The position numbers and the translations under genes are program-made. From assembly GCA_028692415.1 (NCBI GenBank), contig JAQUXM010000001.1, positions 42,599 to 82,037 of the forward strand: a DNA stretch of 39,439 nt, in the 5' to 3' direction. Under the pieces are notes generated by a model. That model had not been told where the DNA came from. It did not search any database and was given only the letters and a program-made list of their open reading frames with translations. Origin of the DNA: Syntrophomonadaceae bacterium (GTDB taxonomy: Bacteria; Bacillota; Syntrophomonadia; Syntrophomonadales; Syntrophomonadaceae). Below are positions 1 through 9,277 of the stretch, piece after piece (the first letter of the stretch is position 1; each line of letters begins with the position of its first letter).

Positions 1-1091
1 TTATAAATGGGCCGCCTTAAGTCCAGGTCTCTGATAATAGCCGCCGGGCGCAGGTCAAAATTCTCTTTAACTAACTGGGCAATACGATCTTCGGATATTT
101 TGCCGGTGCCAAAGGTGTTTATATTGATTGAGAGCGGGTTGGCAACCCCAATAGCATAAGCCAGCTGAATTTCACAGCGGTCGGCTATCCCTGCAGCCAC
201 TATGTTCTTCGCTACATAGCGTGCCATATAGGATGCCGAGCGATCAACCTTGGTGGGATCTTTACCTGAAAAAGCACCACCGCCATGTCGCGACATACCG
301 CCATAGGTATCGACAATAATCTTCCGTCCGGTTAAACCGCAATCACCTTGCGGACCGCCTATTACAAAGCGCCCGGTAGGGTTTATGTAATACTTGGTGT
401 CAGCGTCCAGCATTTCCGGCGGTACAACTGCCTTTACCACCTTTGCAATGATATCTTGAGCAAGAACCTCCATATTAATCTCCGGGTGATGTTGAGCGGA
501 AACTACAACTGTACTTACCCGAACCGGCTTGTCATCTTCATATTCCACCGTAACCTGGGTCTTGCCATCCGGTCTAAGATAGGGTATTATTTCTTCTTTG
601 CGAACCGTTGCCAATCTTTGCGCCATTTTGCTGGCCAGGTAAATCGGCAGGGGCATCAATACATCAGTTTCATTACTGGCATAGCCGAACATCATGCCCT
701 GATCTCCAGCACCGATAGCCTGCAGTGCTTCTTCGGACATTTCACCCTGTTTGGCTTCAAACGCCTTGTCTACACCCATGGCAATGTCTCCCGACTGCTC
801 ATCCAGAGATGTAATGACTGCACAGGTTTCGGAATCGAAACCAAATTTGGCCCGGGTATAACCAATTTCTTTTATCGTACGACGTACTATTTTAGCTATA
901 TCCACATAACAATTAGTGGTAATCTCTCCAGCCACCAGTACTAAACCGGTGGTGACTATGGTTTCTGCCGCCACCCGGGCATAAGGGTCTTCGGCAATAA
1001 TTGCATCCAGGATAGCATCAGAAATCTGGTCGGCTACCTTATCCGGATGCCCTTCAGTAACTGATTCAGAAGTAAAATAGGTCCTGGCCAA
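1..1091 (-). CDS. metK: S-adenosylmethionine synthetase, 3' end cut by window edge
   Basis: Makes S-adenosylmethionine from ATP and methionine in the cytoplasm. The ORF track misses it because it runs off the window. Reading the minus strand from a TTG at 1091 gives [22 protein letters not shown], the family N-terminus. Inside lie the signatures [12 protein letters not shown] and [15 protein letters not shown]. The frame stays open to base 1, ending at RPIYK, so about 30 C-terminal residues are missing relative to the usual 390-400. The TTG start is supported by AAAGGAG a few bases upstream. It begins 17 nt after the coaBC stop and is probably cotranscribed with it. No SAM riboswitch is visible in that short gap. 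Confidence 0.95.
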   Translation of the reverse strand, partial: MARTYFTSESVTEGHPDKVADQISDAILDAIIAEDPYARVAAETIVTTGLVLVAGEITTNCYVDIAKIVRRTIKEIGYTRAKFGFDSETCAVITSLDEQSGDIAMGVDKAFEAKQGEMSEEALQAIGAGDQGMMFGYASNETDVLMPLPIYLASKMAQRLATVRKEEIIPYLRPDGKTQVTVEYEDDKPVRVSTVVVSAQHHPEINMEVLAQDIIAKVVKAVVPPEMLDADTKYYINPTGRFVIGGPQGDCGLTGRKIIVDTYGGMSRHGGGAFSGKDPTKVDRSASYMARYVAKNIVAAGIADRCEIQLAYAIGVANPLSININTFGTGKISEDRIAQLVKENFDLRPAAIIRDLDLRRPIY

Positions 1092-1108
1092 ATTAACCAA
1101 CTCCTTTT

Positions 1109-2314
1109 CTAATTCTTTTTTAGCAATTCGGCCACCTTGTCAATGATGGCCATTGCTACATCTTGCTTGCTCATTTTCGGCAGGGATTTAATTTCGCCAC
1201 TCCGTTCTATTAAAGAAACAATATTGGTATCGCTGGCAAATCCTGCCCCTTCCATGGTAATATCATTCGCCACTATGAAGTCAAGGTTCTTGGTCTTTAA
1301 CTTCTTTTGGGCATTTTCAATGAGATTTTGAGTTTCTGCAGCAAATCCAACCAAAATTTGATTGGGCACTTTGTTTTTACCCATTTCTTTTAGTATATCC
1401 GGGGTACCCACCAGTTCAACAACTAATATTTCCGAACGATCATCTTGCTTCTTAATCTTTTGCTCAGCAACCTGGGCTATTTTAAAATCACCAACTGCTG
1501 CAGCACCAATAATTATGTCACAAGCCGGCTGATATTTAAGCATTACTTCGCACATTTCCTCGGCTCCCCACACATTGAAGACTTTCACATCTTTGGGGGG
1601 TTCAAGATGAGAACGACCTGTTACCAGTAAAACATCGGCACCTCGGTTTACCGCTTCCTGAGCAATACAATAACCCATTTTCCCAGTACCGCGATTGCAA
1701 ATAAAACGTACCGGGTCAATATCCTCACAGGTAGTTCCGGCATTAACCATCAAACGTTTGCCCAGCAAATCTTTTTTGGTGAAGAGCAAACGTTTTATTT
1801 CCTCATAAATATCCCCAACCTCCGGAAGTCTGCCCGGTCCACTGCTCCCACAAGCCAGTATTCCAGTATCCGGTTCCATAATTCTGCAGCCATAGGCTCT
1901 GAGCTTCTTGATATTATCCTGAACAACGGCGTTTTTATACATATTGCTGTTCATCGCAGGTGCTACCAAAACCGGTGCTGTATTGGCAAGTACTACAGTT
2001 GATAGAAGATCATCAGCGATGCCATGTGCCATTTTCGCAATAAAGTTGGCGGTAGCAGGTGCTATTACCAGCAAATCGAGGGCTTCCGCAACCCCTATAT
2101 GCTGAACCTTCCACTCTTGTGATTCCTGCCAGAGATCAGTTAATACTTCGCGACCCGATAGGGTTCTGAATGTTAATGGGGCAACAAATTTAGTAGCTGA
2201 TTCGGTCATCATTACAATAACATCTATATCATCTTTTTTCAAACGACTAAGCAGTTCAGCAATTTTATATACGGCGATACCACCTGTAATACCTATACCA
2301 ACCGTTTTTGACAA
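1109..2314 (-). CDS. coaBC: Bifunctional phosphopantothenoylcysteine decarboxylase / phosphopantothenate-cysteine ligase
   Basis: Catalyses two consecutive steps of coenzyme A synthesis: ligation of cysteine to 4'-phosphopantothenate, then FMN-dependent decarboxylation. The N-terminal flavoprotein (CoaC) half opens with [10 protein letters not shown] and has the active-site segment PAMNSNMY and the substrate clamp [12 protein letters not shown]. The C-terminal CoaB half starts near residue 190 with VNAGTT and carries [15 protein letters not shown] and later VGTPDIL. At 401 aa it is normal length. The start is TTG with AGGAGG 7 nt upstream. It follows rpoZ and precedes metK, an order shared with the Bacillus gmk-rpoZ-coaBC cluster. 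Confidence 0.96.
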   Translation of the reverse strand: MSKTVGIGITGGIAVYKIAELLSRLKKDDIDVIVMMTESATKFVAPLTFRTLSGREVLTDLWQESQEWKVQHIGVAEALDLLVIAPATANFIAKMAHGIADDLLSTVVLANTAPVLVAPAMNSNMYKNAVVQDNIKKLRAYGCRIMEPDTGILACGSSGPGRLPEVGDIYEEIKRLLFTKKDLLGKRLMVNAGTTCEDIDPVRFICNRGTGKMGYCIAQEAVNRGADVLLVTGRSHLEPPKDVKVFNVWGAEEMCEVMLKYQPACDIIIGAAAVGDFKIAQVAEQKIKKQDDRSEILVVELVGTPDILKEMGKNKVPNQILVGFAAETQNLIENAQKKLKTKNLDFIVANDITMEGAGFASDTNIVSLIERSGEIKSLPKMSKQDVAMAIIDKVAELLKKN

Positions 2315-2346
2315 TGTCCTGCCTCCTTTAACGGCCCCACCCGGTG

Positions 2347-2532
2347 CTAGTCTATTTTGATCCGGCCTTTCATAATATCATCAAGCGCATTCGACACCAT
2401 AGACGATAGTCGATAGTTCTCATCGTTTCTTTTCCTTTCGGATAAAACACGTGCTCTTTTCGCTACCGCAACTACTACTGCGTATTTGCTTTCCCCTATT
2501 TCCATAAGGTCTTTGGTGGAAGAAGGAATCAT
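2347..2532 (-). CDS. rpoZ: RNA polymerase omega subunit
   Basis: Small chaperone-like subunit that binds beta-prime and helps assemble RNA polymerase. The family core is clear: SKYAVVVAVAKRARVLSE. The ORF track begins at an upstream GTG (2541), but the GAGG Shine-Dalgarno at 2541-2544 overlaps that codon and sits 8 nt before the third in-frame candidate, ATG at 2532. I therefore call MIPSSTKDLMEIGESKY (61 aa), which also fits the usual family N-terminus. The Shine-Dalgarno lies in the last codons of gmk, so translation is probably coupled. Confidence 0.92.
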   Translation of the reverse strand: MIPSSTKDLMEIGESKYAVVVAVAKRARVLSERKRNDENYRLSSMVSNALDDIMKGRIKID

Positions 2533-2537
2533 TACCA

Positions 2538-3131
2538 TCACCTCAAATCAATATTTTCAACTCGACAGCGTTCAGCCATAATTATTGCCATAGTTTTCTC
2601 CAAAGCTTCCTCTATATCGTCATTAATTATCAAATAATCGTAACACTCAATCCGCTTTAGCTCATCTTTACTAGCCGCTAAACGCAAATCTATACTAGCT
2701 TTGGAATCCTGCCCGCGGGAGAGCAACCGGGAAGCAAGCTCTTCCATGTTGGGTGGAGAAATAAAAATAAAAACCCCCGTTGGCATCGATTTTTTGACCT
2801 GCAAGGCTCCCTGTATATCAATTTCCAGTAATACATCCTGGCCACGATCTAAATTATCTACAACAAAACTCCGGGGGGTTCCATAGCAGTTGGAATAAAC
2901 CTCGGCCCACTCCAGGAATTGATTCTGCTGTATCATAGCATCAAATTTGCTCTGGTCGACAAAGAAATAATGTTTCCCTTCAATTTCTCCATCTCTGGGC
3001 AAACGAGTAGTAACCGATACCGATAGATTTATATCGGTCATCCTGGACAGCAAGGCCCTCTTAATAGTTCCTTTGCCCACTCCAGAAGGCCCTGATATCA
3101 CAAACAATATACCTCTTCTGGTAAATTCCAT
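2538..3131 (-). CDS. gmk: Guanylate kinase
   Basis: Phosphorylates GMP to GDP with ATP. The P-loop GPSGVGKGT is near residues 14-22, followed by the GMP-binding part (TTRLPRDGEIEGKHYFFVD) and the YGTPRSFV segment, all standard. At 197 aa it is full length. It lies between remA and rpoZ, as in Bacillus. The ribosome-binding site upstream of ATG 3131 is weak (GGGAAGTG). Confidence 0.97.
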   Translation of the reverse strand: MEFTRRGILFVISGPSGVGKGTIKRALLSRMTDINLSVSVTTRLPRDGEIEGKHYFFVDQSKFDAMIQQNQFLEWAEVYSNCYGTPRSFVVDNLDRGQDVLLEIDIQGALQVKKSMPTGVFIFISPPNMEELASRLLSRGQDSKASIDLRLAASKDELKRIECYDYLIINDDIEEALEKTMAIIMAERCRVENIDLR

Positions 3132-3147
3132 ATCACACTTCCCGCAA

Positions 3148-3408
3148 TTATACCTCTTCGCTAATCTCTTTGGAGGTCAGGCGATTGGCCACCGTTTCAG
3201 GCTGAACCGCTGACAATATGACATGCGCACTATCGGCTATAATAACTGCACGGGTCCTGCGGCCATAAGTAGCATCAATTAGAACTCCCTTTTCACGTGC
3301 TTCCTGAATAATTCGCTTTATAGGAGCGGATTCAGGACTCACAATTGCAACTATACGATTAGCTGCTACGATATTACCAAACCCAATATTAACCAGCTTA
3401 ATATCCAT
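3148..3408 (-). CDS. remA: RemA-family DNA-binding regulator (DUF370)
   Basis: Small DNA-binding protein. In Bacillus subtilis RemA activates extracellular-matrix and osmoprotection genes; in a non-Bacillus host the targets are unknown. The 86 aa sequence contains the family core [27 protein letters not shown] and [12 protein letters not shown]. The ATG at 3408 is forced: the codon directly upstream in frame is a stop (TAG). Its Shine-Dalgarno lies unusually far upstream across a palindrome (see the separate regulatory entry). Position between yicC and gmk is the standard Firmicutes order. Confidence 0.94.
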   Translation of the reverse strand: MDIKLVNIGFGNIVAANRIVAIVSPESAPIKRIIQEAREKGVLIDATYGRRTRAVIIADSAHVILSAVQPETVANRLTSKEISEEV

Positions 3409-3440
3409 CTATTTTCCGGGATATCCCGGATTCACCTCCT
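3409..3440 (-). promoter_or_regulatory. Hairpin-spaced ribosome-binding site of remA
   Basis: On the minus strand AGGAGGTGAA is followed by the perfect 16-bp palindrome TCCGGGATATCCCGGA (3415-3430) and then AAATAG-ATG. The linear distance from GGAGG to the ATG is 25 nt, too long for normal initiation. Folding the palindrome (6 bp stem, ATAT loop) removes 16 nt and leaves about 9 nt, the optimum. No closer Shine-Dalgarno exists and an in-frame stop abuts the ATG. Function is inferred from geometry. Confidence 0.6.
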
Positions 3441-3442
3441 GG

Positions 3443-4321
3443 CTATTCTATATTTTGCATTTGTTCTCTGATCTTTTCCAGTTCTGCTTTGGCCTCCACC
3501 ACGGTCTGGCTCATTTCCAAATCATTGGCTTTGGAGGCGATGGTATTAATCTCTCTGAACATCTCCTGCAACAGGAAATCACATTTACGCCCAATGGCTT
3601 CACCACTGGCAATTAAATCATGCAGATGCTCAACATGGCTTTTCAGCCTTACGATCTCCTCGGTAATGTTAGCTTTGTCAGCAAATATTGCTGCTTCCTG
3701 GATTATTCGGTGTTCATCAAAAGCTTCCTGGGGAATTAACTCACTAATGCGCCGGCGCAGTTTATCATGGTACTCTATGGCGACCTGTGGGTATCTGGCT
3801 TCAATCTTTTCGACCAGACACAGAATAAAGGCATTACGATCGAGTATATCGCGGGCCAAATTCTGTCCTTCCCTGCAGCGCATCTCCACCAGGCTGTTCA
3901 TGGCTACTTCCAACGATTGTTGAAGTACTTCCCACACAACTTCCAGATCTTCTTTTTCGTCTTGCAGAGAAAACACCTCCGGTAAACGAAAAACGTCGAC
4001 AACTTTGATTTCCTGCGATATATTTAGTTTTTCTGCTAATTCCTTCAAATAGTTATAATAAGCCATCGCCAATTCTTTGTCAAGCTTGATATTACGCGCA
4101 GATTCTCCTACTTTCTCAATATTAATGCTAATTTCAAGCCGACCTCTTTGCGCATATTTTTTGGCTTCTTCCTTTATCTTCTCTTCGAGTATGTTATAGC
4201 GCCGTGATAAACGAATATAGAAATCAAGGAAGCGGTGATTTACCGACTTTATCTCACAGCTCACCTGGTAGCCGTTATCAATAATCTGACTGCGGCCAAA
4301 TCCGGTCATACTTCTTACCAT
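3443..4321 (-). CDS. yicC: YicC/YloC-family endoribonuclease
   Basis: Member of the YicC family, whose members have been shown to cut RNA in E. coli and Bacillus. Starts MVRSMTGFGRS, the family hallmark, and ends with the conserved helical DUF1732-type C-terminus (LQEMFREINTIASKANDLEMSQTVVEAKAELEKIREQ-type). 292 aa is full length. The ATG at 4321 directly abuts the dapL stop codon (TAG-ATG), and its Shine-Dalgarno (GAAAGG) lies inside the end of dapL, so the two are translationally coupled. Next gene is remA. Confidence 0.94.
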   Translation of the reverse strand: MVRSMTGFGRSQIIDNGYQVSCEIKSVNHRFLDFYIRLSRRYNILEEKIKEEAKKYAQRGRLEISINIEKVGESARNIKLDKELAMAYYNYLKELAEKLNISQEIKVVDVFRLPEVFSLQDEKEDLEVVWEVLQQSLEVAMNSLVEMRCREGQNLARDILDRNAFILCLVEKIEARYPQVAIEYHDKLRRRISELIPQEAFDEHRIIQEAAIFADKANITEEIVRLKSHVEHLHDLIASGEAIGRKCDFLLQEMFREINTIASKANDLEMSQTVVEAKAELEKIREQMQNIE

Positions 4322-5497
4322 CTAAAACTCAACCTTTCCTATGTTATGGGCCATGCGTTCAAATGCTTCTTTCATTCGATCGCTGCTAACCGTTAAAGCT
4401 ATTCTGAAATACCCCTCCCCATTTTCGCCATACCCGTTGCCCGGAGTTATGATAACACCGGCCTTTTCCAAAACCAATTCAGCAAATGATTCGGATGAAT
4501 GACCCTTGGGTACCGGAACCCAGAAATATAAACTTCCCCGGGGAGGAGTGATTTGCCATCCCATCTTCTCCAGCCCCGCTTGTACTACATCCCGGCGTTG
4601 TTCATAGATCAACTGCATATCACGCACACAATCCTGTGGTCCTTGTAAAGCTTCAATACCTGCAAATTGTATAGCCTGAAAAACCCCCGAATCCACATTT
4701 GACTTGAATCTGCCCAGAACTTCAATCACTTCAGGGTTGCCCACTGCCCATCCCAGCCGCCAACCAGTCATGTTGTAGGTTTTAGACAAGGAATGGAACT
4801 CAATCCCCACATCCTTTGCACCTTGGGCTTCCAAAAAGCTGGGGACTTTCAGTCCATCGAAAGCAACTTCTGAATATGGTCCATCATGACATACCAGAAT
4901 ATCATATGACTTGGCAAATTCCACTACTTTGTTGAAAAACCTAAGATCAGCCACTGCACCGGTGGGGTTATTGGGATAGCACAAAAACATTAGCTTGGCT
5001 TTACCGGCAACATCAGAAGGTATATCTTCCAATACCGGTAAATAAGCATTTTCGACTTTTAATGGCATAATATGAGGCACTCCGCCAGCCAAAAGGGTAC
5101 CTACGCCATATACCGGATAACCCGGATCAGGCACCAGACTAATATCTCCTTTATCCAGGTAGGCAAAAGAAATATGGGCAATTCCTTCTTTAGACCCCAA
5201 CAGTGAAACTACTTCACTATCCGGGTCAACCTCAACACCAAATCTTGTCTGGTACCACTGGGCTACGGTTTTCCGAAATTCCAGCAAACCTACCGAACTG
5301 GGATATTGATGATTGGCTGGGTCGGTGATAGCTTCGGCCATTCTTTTAATAATGTGTGGCGGTGTGGGTTGATCGGGATCACCAATGCCCAGGTTAATTA
5401 TATCGATGCCTTTGGCCTTGGCATCCGCAATCCTTTTTTCTATCCTGGCAAACAAGTAGGGTGGAAGGTTCTGCATAGCTAAACTTTCTTTTTTCAT
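4322..5497 (-). CDS. dapL: LL-diaminopimelate aminotransferase
   Basis: PLP enzyme converting tetrahydrodipicolinate to LL-diaminopimelate in one step, bypassing the succinyl/acetyl branches of lysine and peptidoglycan precursor synthesis. Fold-type I motifs are present: [22 protein letters not shown], and [14 protein letters not shown] with the PLP lysine at about residue 239. It sits next to dapF, which uses its product, and this favours DapL over a generic aspartate aminotransferase. AAGGAGG precedes ATG 5497. 391 aa, full length. Confidence 0.93.
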   Translation of the reverse strand: MKKESLAMQNLPPYLFARIEKRIADAKAKGIDIINLGIGDPDQPTPPHIIKRMAEAITDPANHQYPSSVGLLEFRKTVAQWYQTRFGVEVDPDSEVVSLLGSKEGIAHISFAYLDKGDISLVPDPGYPVYGVGTLLAGGVPHIMPLKVENAYLPVLEDIPSDVAGKAKLMFLCYPNNPTGAVADLRFFNKVVEFAKSYDILVCHDGPYSEVAFDGLKVPSFLEAQGAKDVGIEFHSLSKTYNMTGWRLGWAVGNPEVIEVLGRFKSNVDSGVFQAIQFAGIEALQGPQDCVRDMQLIYEQRRDVVQAGLEKMGWQITPPRGSLYFWVPVPKGHSSESFAELVLEKAGVIITPGNGYGENGEGYFRIALTVSSDRMKEAFERMAHNIGKVEF

Positions 5498-5518
5498 TTA
5501 ACTTCTCCTCCTTTTATA

Positions 5519-6370
5519 TTATATATCAAACAGTTTGTCCCGCTGGATAAAACCTTGAAATACTTCAATCGCAGGTCCGGTCATATACACATGATTATTC
5601 TCAGCACTCCATTCTACCTCCAGATCACCACCAAGCAGATGAATGGCAGCCTTGCGTTCGCTTTTATGATTTAGAACAGCAGCCACCAAGGTAGCACAAG
5701 CCCCGGTTCCGCAGGCCAGGGTAACCCCGGCACCTCTTTCCCAAACTCTCATTATCATTTCATGCTCCCCTAATACCTGAACAAACTCCACATTGGTTTT
5801 GGCTGGGAAAAGCTCATGTTTTTCGATATGTGGTCCCCAAATATTTATCGGTACCGAATCAATATCATCAACAAAAATAATACAGTGGGGATTACCCATT
5901 GATACTGCGGTCAGTAAAAAATCCTGACCGGCGGCTTGGAGCGCCACTTCAATATTTCCCCCCTGGCCACTCATGGGGATTAACTCCCGTTTCAAAACCG
6001 GTTCACCCATGTCTACCCGCACTGCCTGCAAATGTCCATCCTGTAAAATCACTTCCGGATAGCGGGGACCGGCCAGCGTTTTAACTGAAAGGGCATTTTT
6101 ATCAACCAGCTTGTTTTCATAAGCATACCTGGCAACGCAACGGATTCCATTGCCGCACATTTCCGGTTCTGAACCATCCGAATTAAATATCCGCATAAAT
6201 ATGTCCATATTGCTATCTTTACCGACAATTATCAAACCATCCGCGCCAATACCAAAATTACGATCACAAAGCACCTTGGCCAAGTCTTGATATTTACCGG
6301 CTTCCTCCCAGGACGAAGCTTCTACAACAATAAAGTCGTTGCCCAGGCCTTGCATTTTGGTAAATTGCAT
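5519..6370 (-). CDS. dapF: Diaminopimelate epimerase
   Basis: Interconverts LL- and meso-diaminopimelate by a two-cysteine mechanism without a cofactor. Both catalytic cysteines are visible: MCGNGIRC (about C72) and ACGTGACA (about C220). Other family segments are MQGLGNDF, FNSDGSEPEMCG and MGNPHCI. 283 aa, normal. AGGAGGG lies upstream of ATG 6370. It lies 21 nt upstream of dapL and probably heads the dapF-dapL-yicC-remA-gmk-rpoZ-coaBC-metK transcription unit. Confidence 0.97.
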   Translation of the reverse strand: MQFTKMQGLGNDFIVVEASSWEEAGKYQDLAKVLCDRNFGIGADGLIIVGKDSNMDIFMRIFNSDGSEPEMCGNGIRCVARYAYENKLVDKNALSVKTLAGPRYPEVILQDGHLQAVRVDMGEPVLKRELIPMSGQGGNIEVALQAAGQDFLLTAVSMGNPHCIIFVDDIDSVPINIWGPHIEKHELFPAKTNVEFVQVLGEHEMIMRVWERGAGVTLACGTGACATLVAAVLNHKSERKAAIHLLGGDLEVEWSAENNHVYMTGPAIEVFQGFIQRDKLFDI

Positions 6371-6448
6371 TTATATCCCTCCTGAACCTAAGTTATTAAT
6401 AGTCCAAAACAACCTTGAAATTTAACAACCAAGGCCTGTTCTTTTCTA

Positions 6449-9163
6449 TTAGGCATTAATTTTAGCATAATTCGAATGGATATTTAAAATTCGCTTACAG
6501 GTATACAATATATATTTCATGATGAATCTGCTGCCACTTAATACTATGATTATTACCCATTGCTGCCAGTCTAAAGCCAGGGTTTTAAATATGGTCTGCA
6601 AAAACGGCAAGTACAAAGCAGATAGATGCATGAGAATTGAGACTAAAACCGCCAGCAGCAAATATTTATTTTTACCAAAGCCCAGTTCAAACGGTGAATA
6701 GACTTCCGATCGACATTCGAATACATAAAAGAGCTGGGCCATCACCAAAGCCGTTAATGCCATGCTACGGGCCACCAGCAACTGGTCCAAACCATATAAA
6801 CGAGCATAGATCATGCCCAGTATAAAGGCCAGTAGAGTAGTAAAAGCAATAAATATACCCCGGCCCAAAACCGTCCATCCCAAATTACGGGCAAAAATTC
6901 CTTCACTGCGGGGCCGGGGTGAGCGCTTCATAATACCCGGTTCAGGTGGTTCAACACCTAGAGCCATGGCAGGCAAGCCATCGGTTACCAGGTTTACCCA
7001 TAGAATCTGGATGGGCAGCAACGGCAAAGGCATTCCTATTAGTGATGCCAGCAGCATCACCAATACCTCCCCGATATTGCAACCTAAAAGGTAGCGGATA
7101 AACTTGCGGATATTATCATATATAGCTCTTCCTTCATAGACTGCCTGCACTATCGTAGAAAAATTATCATCTGCCAGCACCATTGATGATGCTTCACGAC
7201 TTACTTCGGTACCGCTTATTCCCATCGCAATTCCGATATCAGCCGTTTTCAAAGCAGGAGCGTCATTTACGCCATCTCCGGTCATAGCTACCACATGTTG
7301 CTTTTTCTTCAGCACTTTGACAATTCGGTTTTTATGTTCCGGGGATACACGTGCAAAGACACGTTGATTGACTGCTGTTTTATATAGCTCATGGTCAGAC
7401 ATCTGGTCAATCTCTATCCCTGTAGTAACCTGAGGATTATTTGCTATACCTACGCTAGCAGCAATGGCATAGGCGGTAGCCGGATGGTCGCCGGTAATCA
7501 TTACCGGGGTAATACCTGCCTGCCAACAGTCAGCAACTGATTTTTCAACACCGGGACGAGGCGGATCAATTATTCCGCATATTCCCAGCAAAGTAAGCTG
7601 CGACTCAAGTTCAGCATCATTCAATGTTAGTTCATCACCAGGATGCAGCTTCCGGAAAGCAAATCCTAGAACCCTTAAGGCCTCATGGGCCCATTGTTCC
7701 TGCAGGGTAAAAAACTTTTCTTTCTCCCTTGCCTCCAGATCAACAATCCCTTCTTTAACCAGTAAAGTATTGCATGAACGTATTAAAACATCCAGGGCAC
7801 CCTTAACCAGAACCCATTGCTCGCCATTGCGTTCAACGACTATACTCATTAACTTCCGCTGTGAATCGAAAGGGATTTCCCGCAGCCTCCGGTATGCCTT
7901 ATTTATACCGGCCTTTTCGGCCATTACCAATAAGGCCCCTTCAGTTGGATCACCTTGGATTTTGTAGACTCCGTGCGCTTTTTCGATCAATGAGTTATTA
8001 CAGTTAAATGAAATCTCCAATATCAGCTTGCAGGCTGGCTCCTCCAGTGGTTTTATTTCACGTTGCGCATGAAGAAATCGCCCCTGGGGATTATAATCAT
8101 CACCTTCAATATCTATCTCCATATTTACGGTTGCCATTCTTCTTACGGTCATCTTATTCTGGGTTATAGTTCCGGTTTTATCCGAGCATATTATCGTCGT
8201 ACACCCCAGCGTCTCAACTGCAGGTAATTTCCTGATAATAGCGCTTCTTTTAGCCATCCGCTGTACCCCTAAGGCCAAAACCACGGTTACAATTGCGGGC
8301 AGGCCCTCAGGAATCGCCGCCACCGCAAGGCTGATTCCAGCCATCAACATTACCAAAACTGCTTCACCGCGATAAATACCTAGAATAGTAACTACCGCGC
8401 AAACGGCCAGACAAATTATTATTAATATTTTTCCCAATTGATCCAGTCTGCTTTGCAGAGGGGTCATGGTACGTTCGGTGTTTTTCATCATATTGGCAAT
8501 CTGGCCCATTACCGTATCCATTCCAGTGGCTACGACTACTGCTTTTGCTCTCCCCCGACTGATCGAAGTTCCCATAAAAGCCATGTTAGTTTGTTCAGCC
8601 AGAGCTGCATTTGCAGCAAGAATATTAACCGCCCTTTTCTCAACCGGCAGCGATTCACCGGTTAACAATGATTCTTCTGCCTCAAGGCTGAAACTTTCGA
8701 TTAATCTCAGGTCAGCCGGAACCCGGTCACCGGTTTCCAGAATAATAATATCGCCGGGCACTAAATCGGCAGTTGCCACCTTAAGCCTTTTCCCCTCGCG
8801 CAAGACCTGGGCATATGGCGAAGTTAGTTTTTTAATTTCCTCCAAGGAGCGTTCAGCTTTGTATTCCTGAATAAATCCCAGGATAGCATTTAAAACCACA
8901 ATTGCCATGATGGTTATAGCATCAGCCATAGCCCCAATTATTCCGGAAACTACAGTTGCTCCAAGCAAAACCAGCACCATGGTATCAGTAAATTGGGCAA
9001 GTAATATCATTAGCGGACTATTGCCTTTACCGGTTTCAATGGAATTACTGTATATCTGCTGACGATGTTTAACTTCGTATTGAGATAAACCTTGTTCGCT
9101 ATTGCTTTTCACTTTTTCCAAAACTTCTTCTATATCTTTACAGAACCAGGTATTATTTGTCAT
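6449..9163 (-). CDS. Cation-transporting P-type ATPase, calcium (SERCA/PMR1-like) type
   Basis: Membrane pump predicted to export Ca2+ using ATP. Order of motifs: N-terminal cation_ATPase_N region, TGES (about 168), PEGLPA in M4 (about 285-290), phosphorylation site DKTGT (about 328), TGDHPATA, MTGDGVNDAPALK, and M5/M6 with NIGEVLVMLLAS and NLVTDGLPAMALG. The acidic and Asn residues in M4-M6 match the type IIA calcium site rather than Na/K or Mg pumps. Ten hydrophobic segments fit. 904 aa, full length. ATGGAGG precedes ATG 9163. It is separated from the PHA operon by a strong terminator and from dapF by 78 nt. Confidence 0.9.
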   Translation of the reverse strand: MTNNTWFCKDIEEVLEKVKSNSEQGLSQYEVKHRQQIYSNSIETGKGNSPLMILLAQFTDTMVLVLLGATVVSGIIGAMADAITIMAIVVLNAILGFIQEYKAERSLEEIKKLTSPYAQVLREGKRLKVATADLVPGDIIILETGDRVPADLRLIESFSLEAEESLLTGESLPVEKRAVNILAANAALAEQTNMAFMGTSISRGRAKAVVVATGMDTVMGQIANMMKNTERTMTPLQSRLDQLGKILIIICLAVCAVVTILGIYRGEAVLVMLMAGISLAVAAIPEGLPAIVTVVLALGVQRMAKRSAIIRKLPAVETLGCTTIICSDKTGTITQNKMTVRRMATVNMEIDIEGDDYNPQGRFLHAQREIKPLEEPACKLILEISFNCNNSLIEKAHGVYKIQGDPTEGALLVMAEKAGINKAYRRLREIPFDSQRKLMSIVVERNGEQWVLVKGALDVLIRSCNTLLVKEGIVDLEAREKEKFFTLQEQWAHEALRVLGFAFRKLHPGDELTLNDAELESQLTLLGICGIIDPPRPGVEKSVADCWQAGITPVMITGDHPATAYAIAASVGIANNPQVTTGIEIDQMSDHELYKTAVNQRVFARVSPEHKNRIVKVLKKKQHVVAMTGDGVNDAPALKTADIGIAMGISGTEVSREASSMVLADDNFSTIVQAVYEGRAIYDNIRKFIRYLLGCNIGEVLVMLLASLIGMPLPLLPIQILWVNLVTDGLPAMALGVEPPEPGIMKRSPRPRSEGIFARNLGWTVLGRGIFIAFTTLLAFILGMIYARLYGLDQLLVARSMALTALVMAQLFYVFECRSEVYSPFELGFGKNKYLLLAVLVSILMHLSALYLPFLQTIFKTLALDWQQWVIIIVLSGSRFIMKYILYTCKRILNIHSNYAKINA

Positions 9164-9220
9164 TTATCTGCCTCCATTGAACCTTTTTGACCAATGCTTA
9201 TTCATAAGGAGGCAATAAAA

Positions 9221-9258
9221 GAACGAAAGACAGGCCTTGAGAGGCCTGTCTTTCGTTC
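9221..9258 (-). terminator. Rho-independent terminator of the PHA operon
   Basis: Perfect 17-bp inverted repeat with arms GAACGAAAGACAGGCCT and AGGCCTGTCTTTCGTTC around a 4-nt loop, followed on the minus strand by TTTTATT. It lies 20 nt after the phaC stop codon. Confidence 0.9.
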
Positions 9259-9277
9259 AAAATGATATTCTATGTTA

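Noticed and set aside
348-944. Plus-strand ORF of 198 aa
   Set aside because: Antisense shadow of metK, whose signatures are read clearly on the other strand; no ribosome site.
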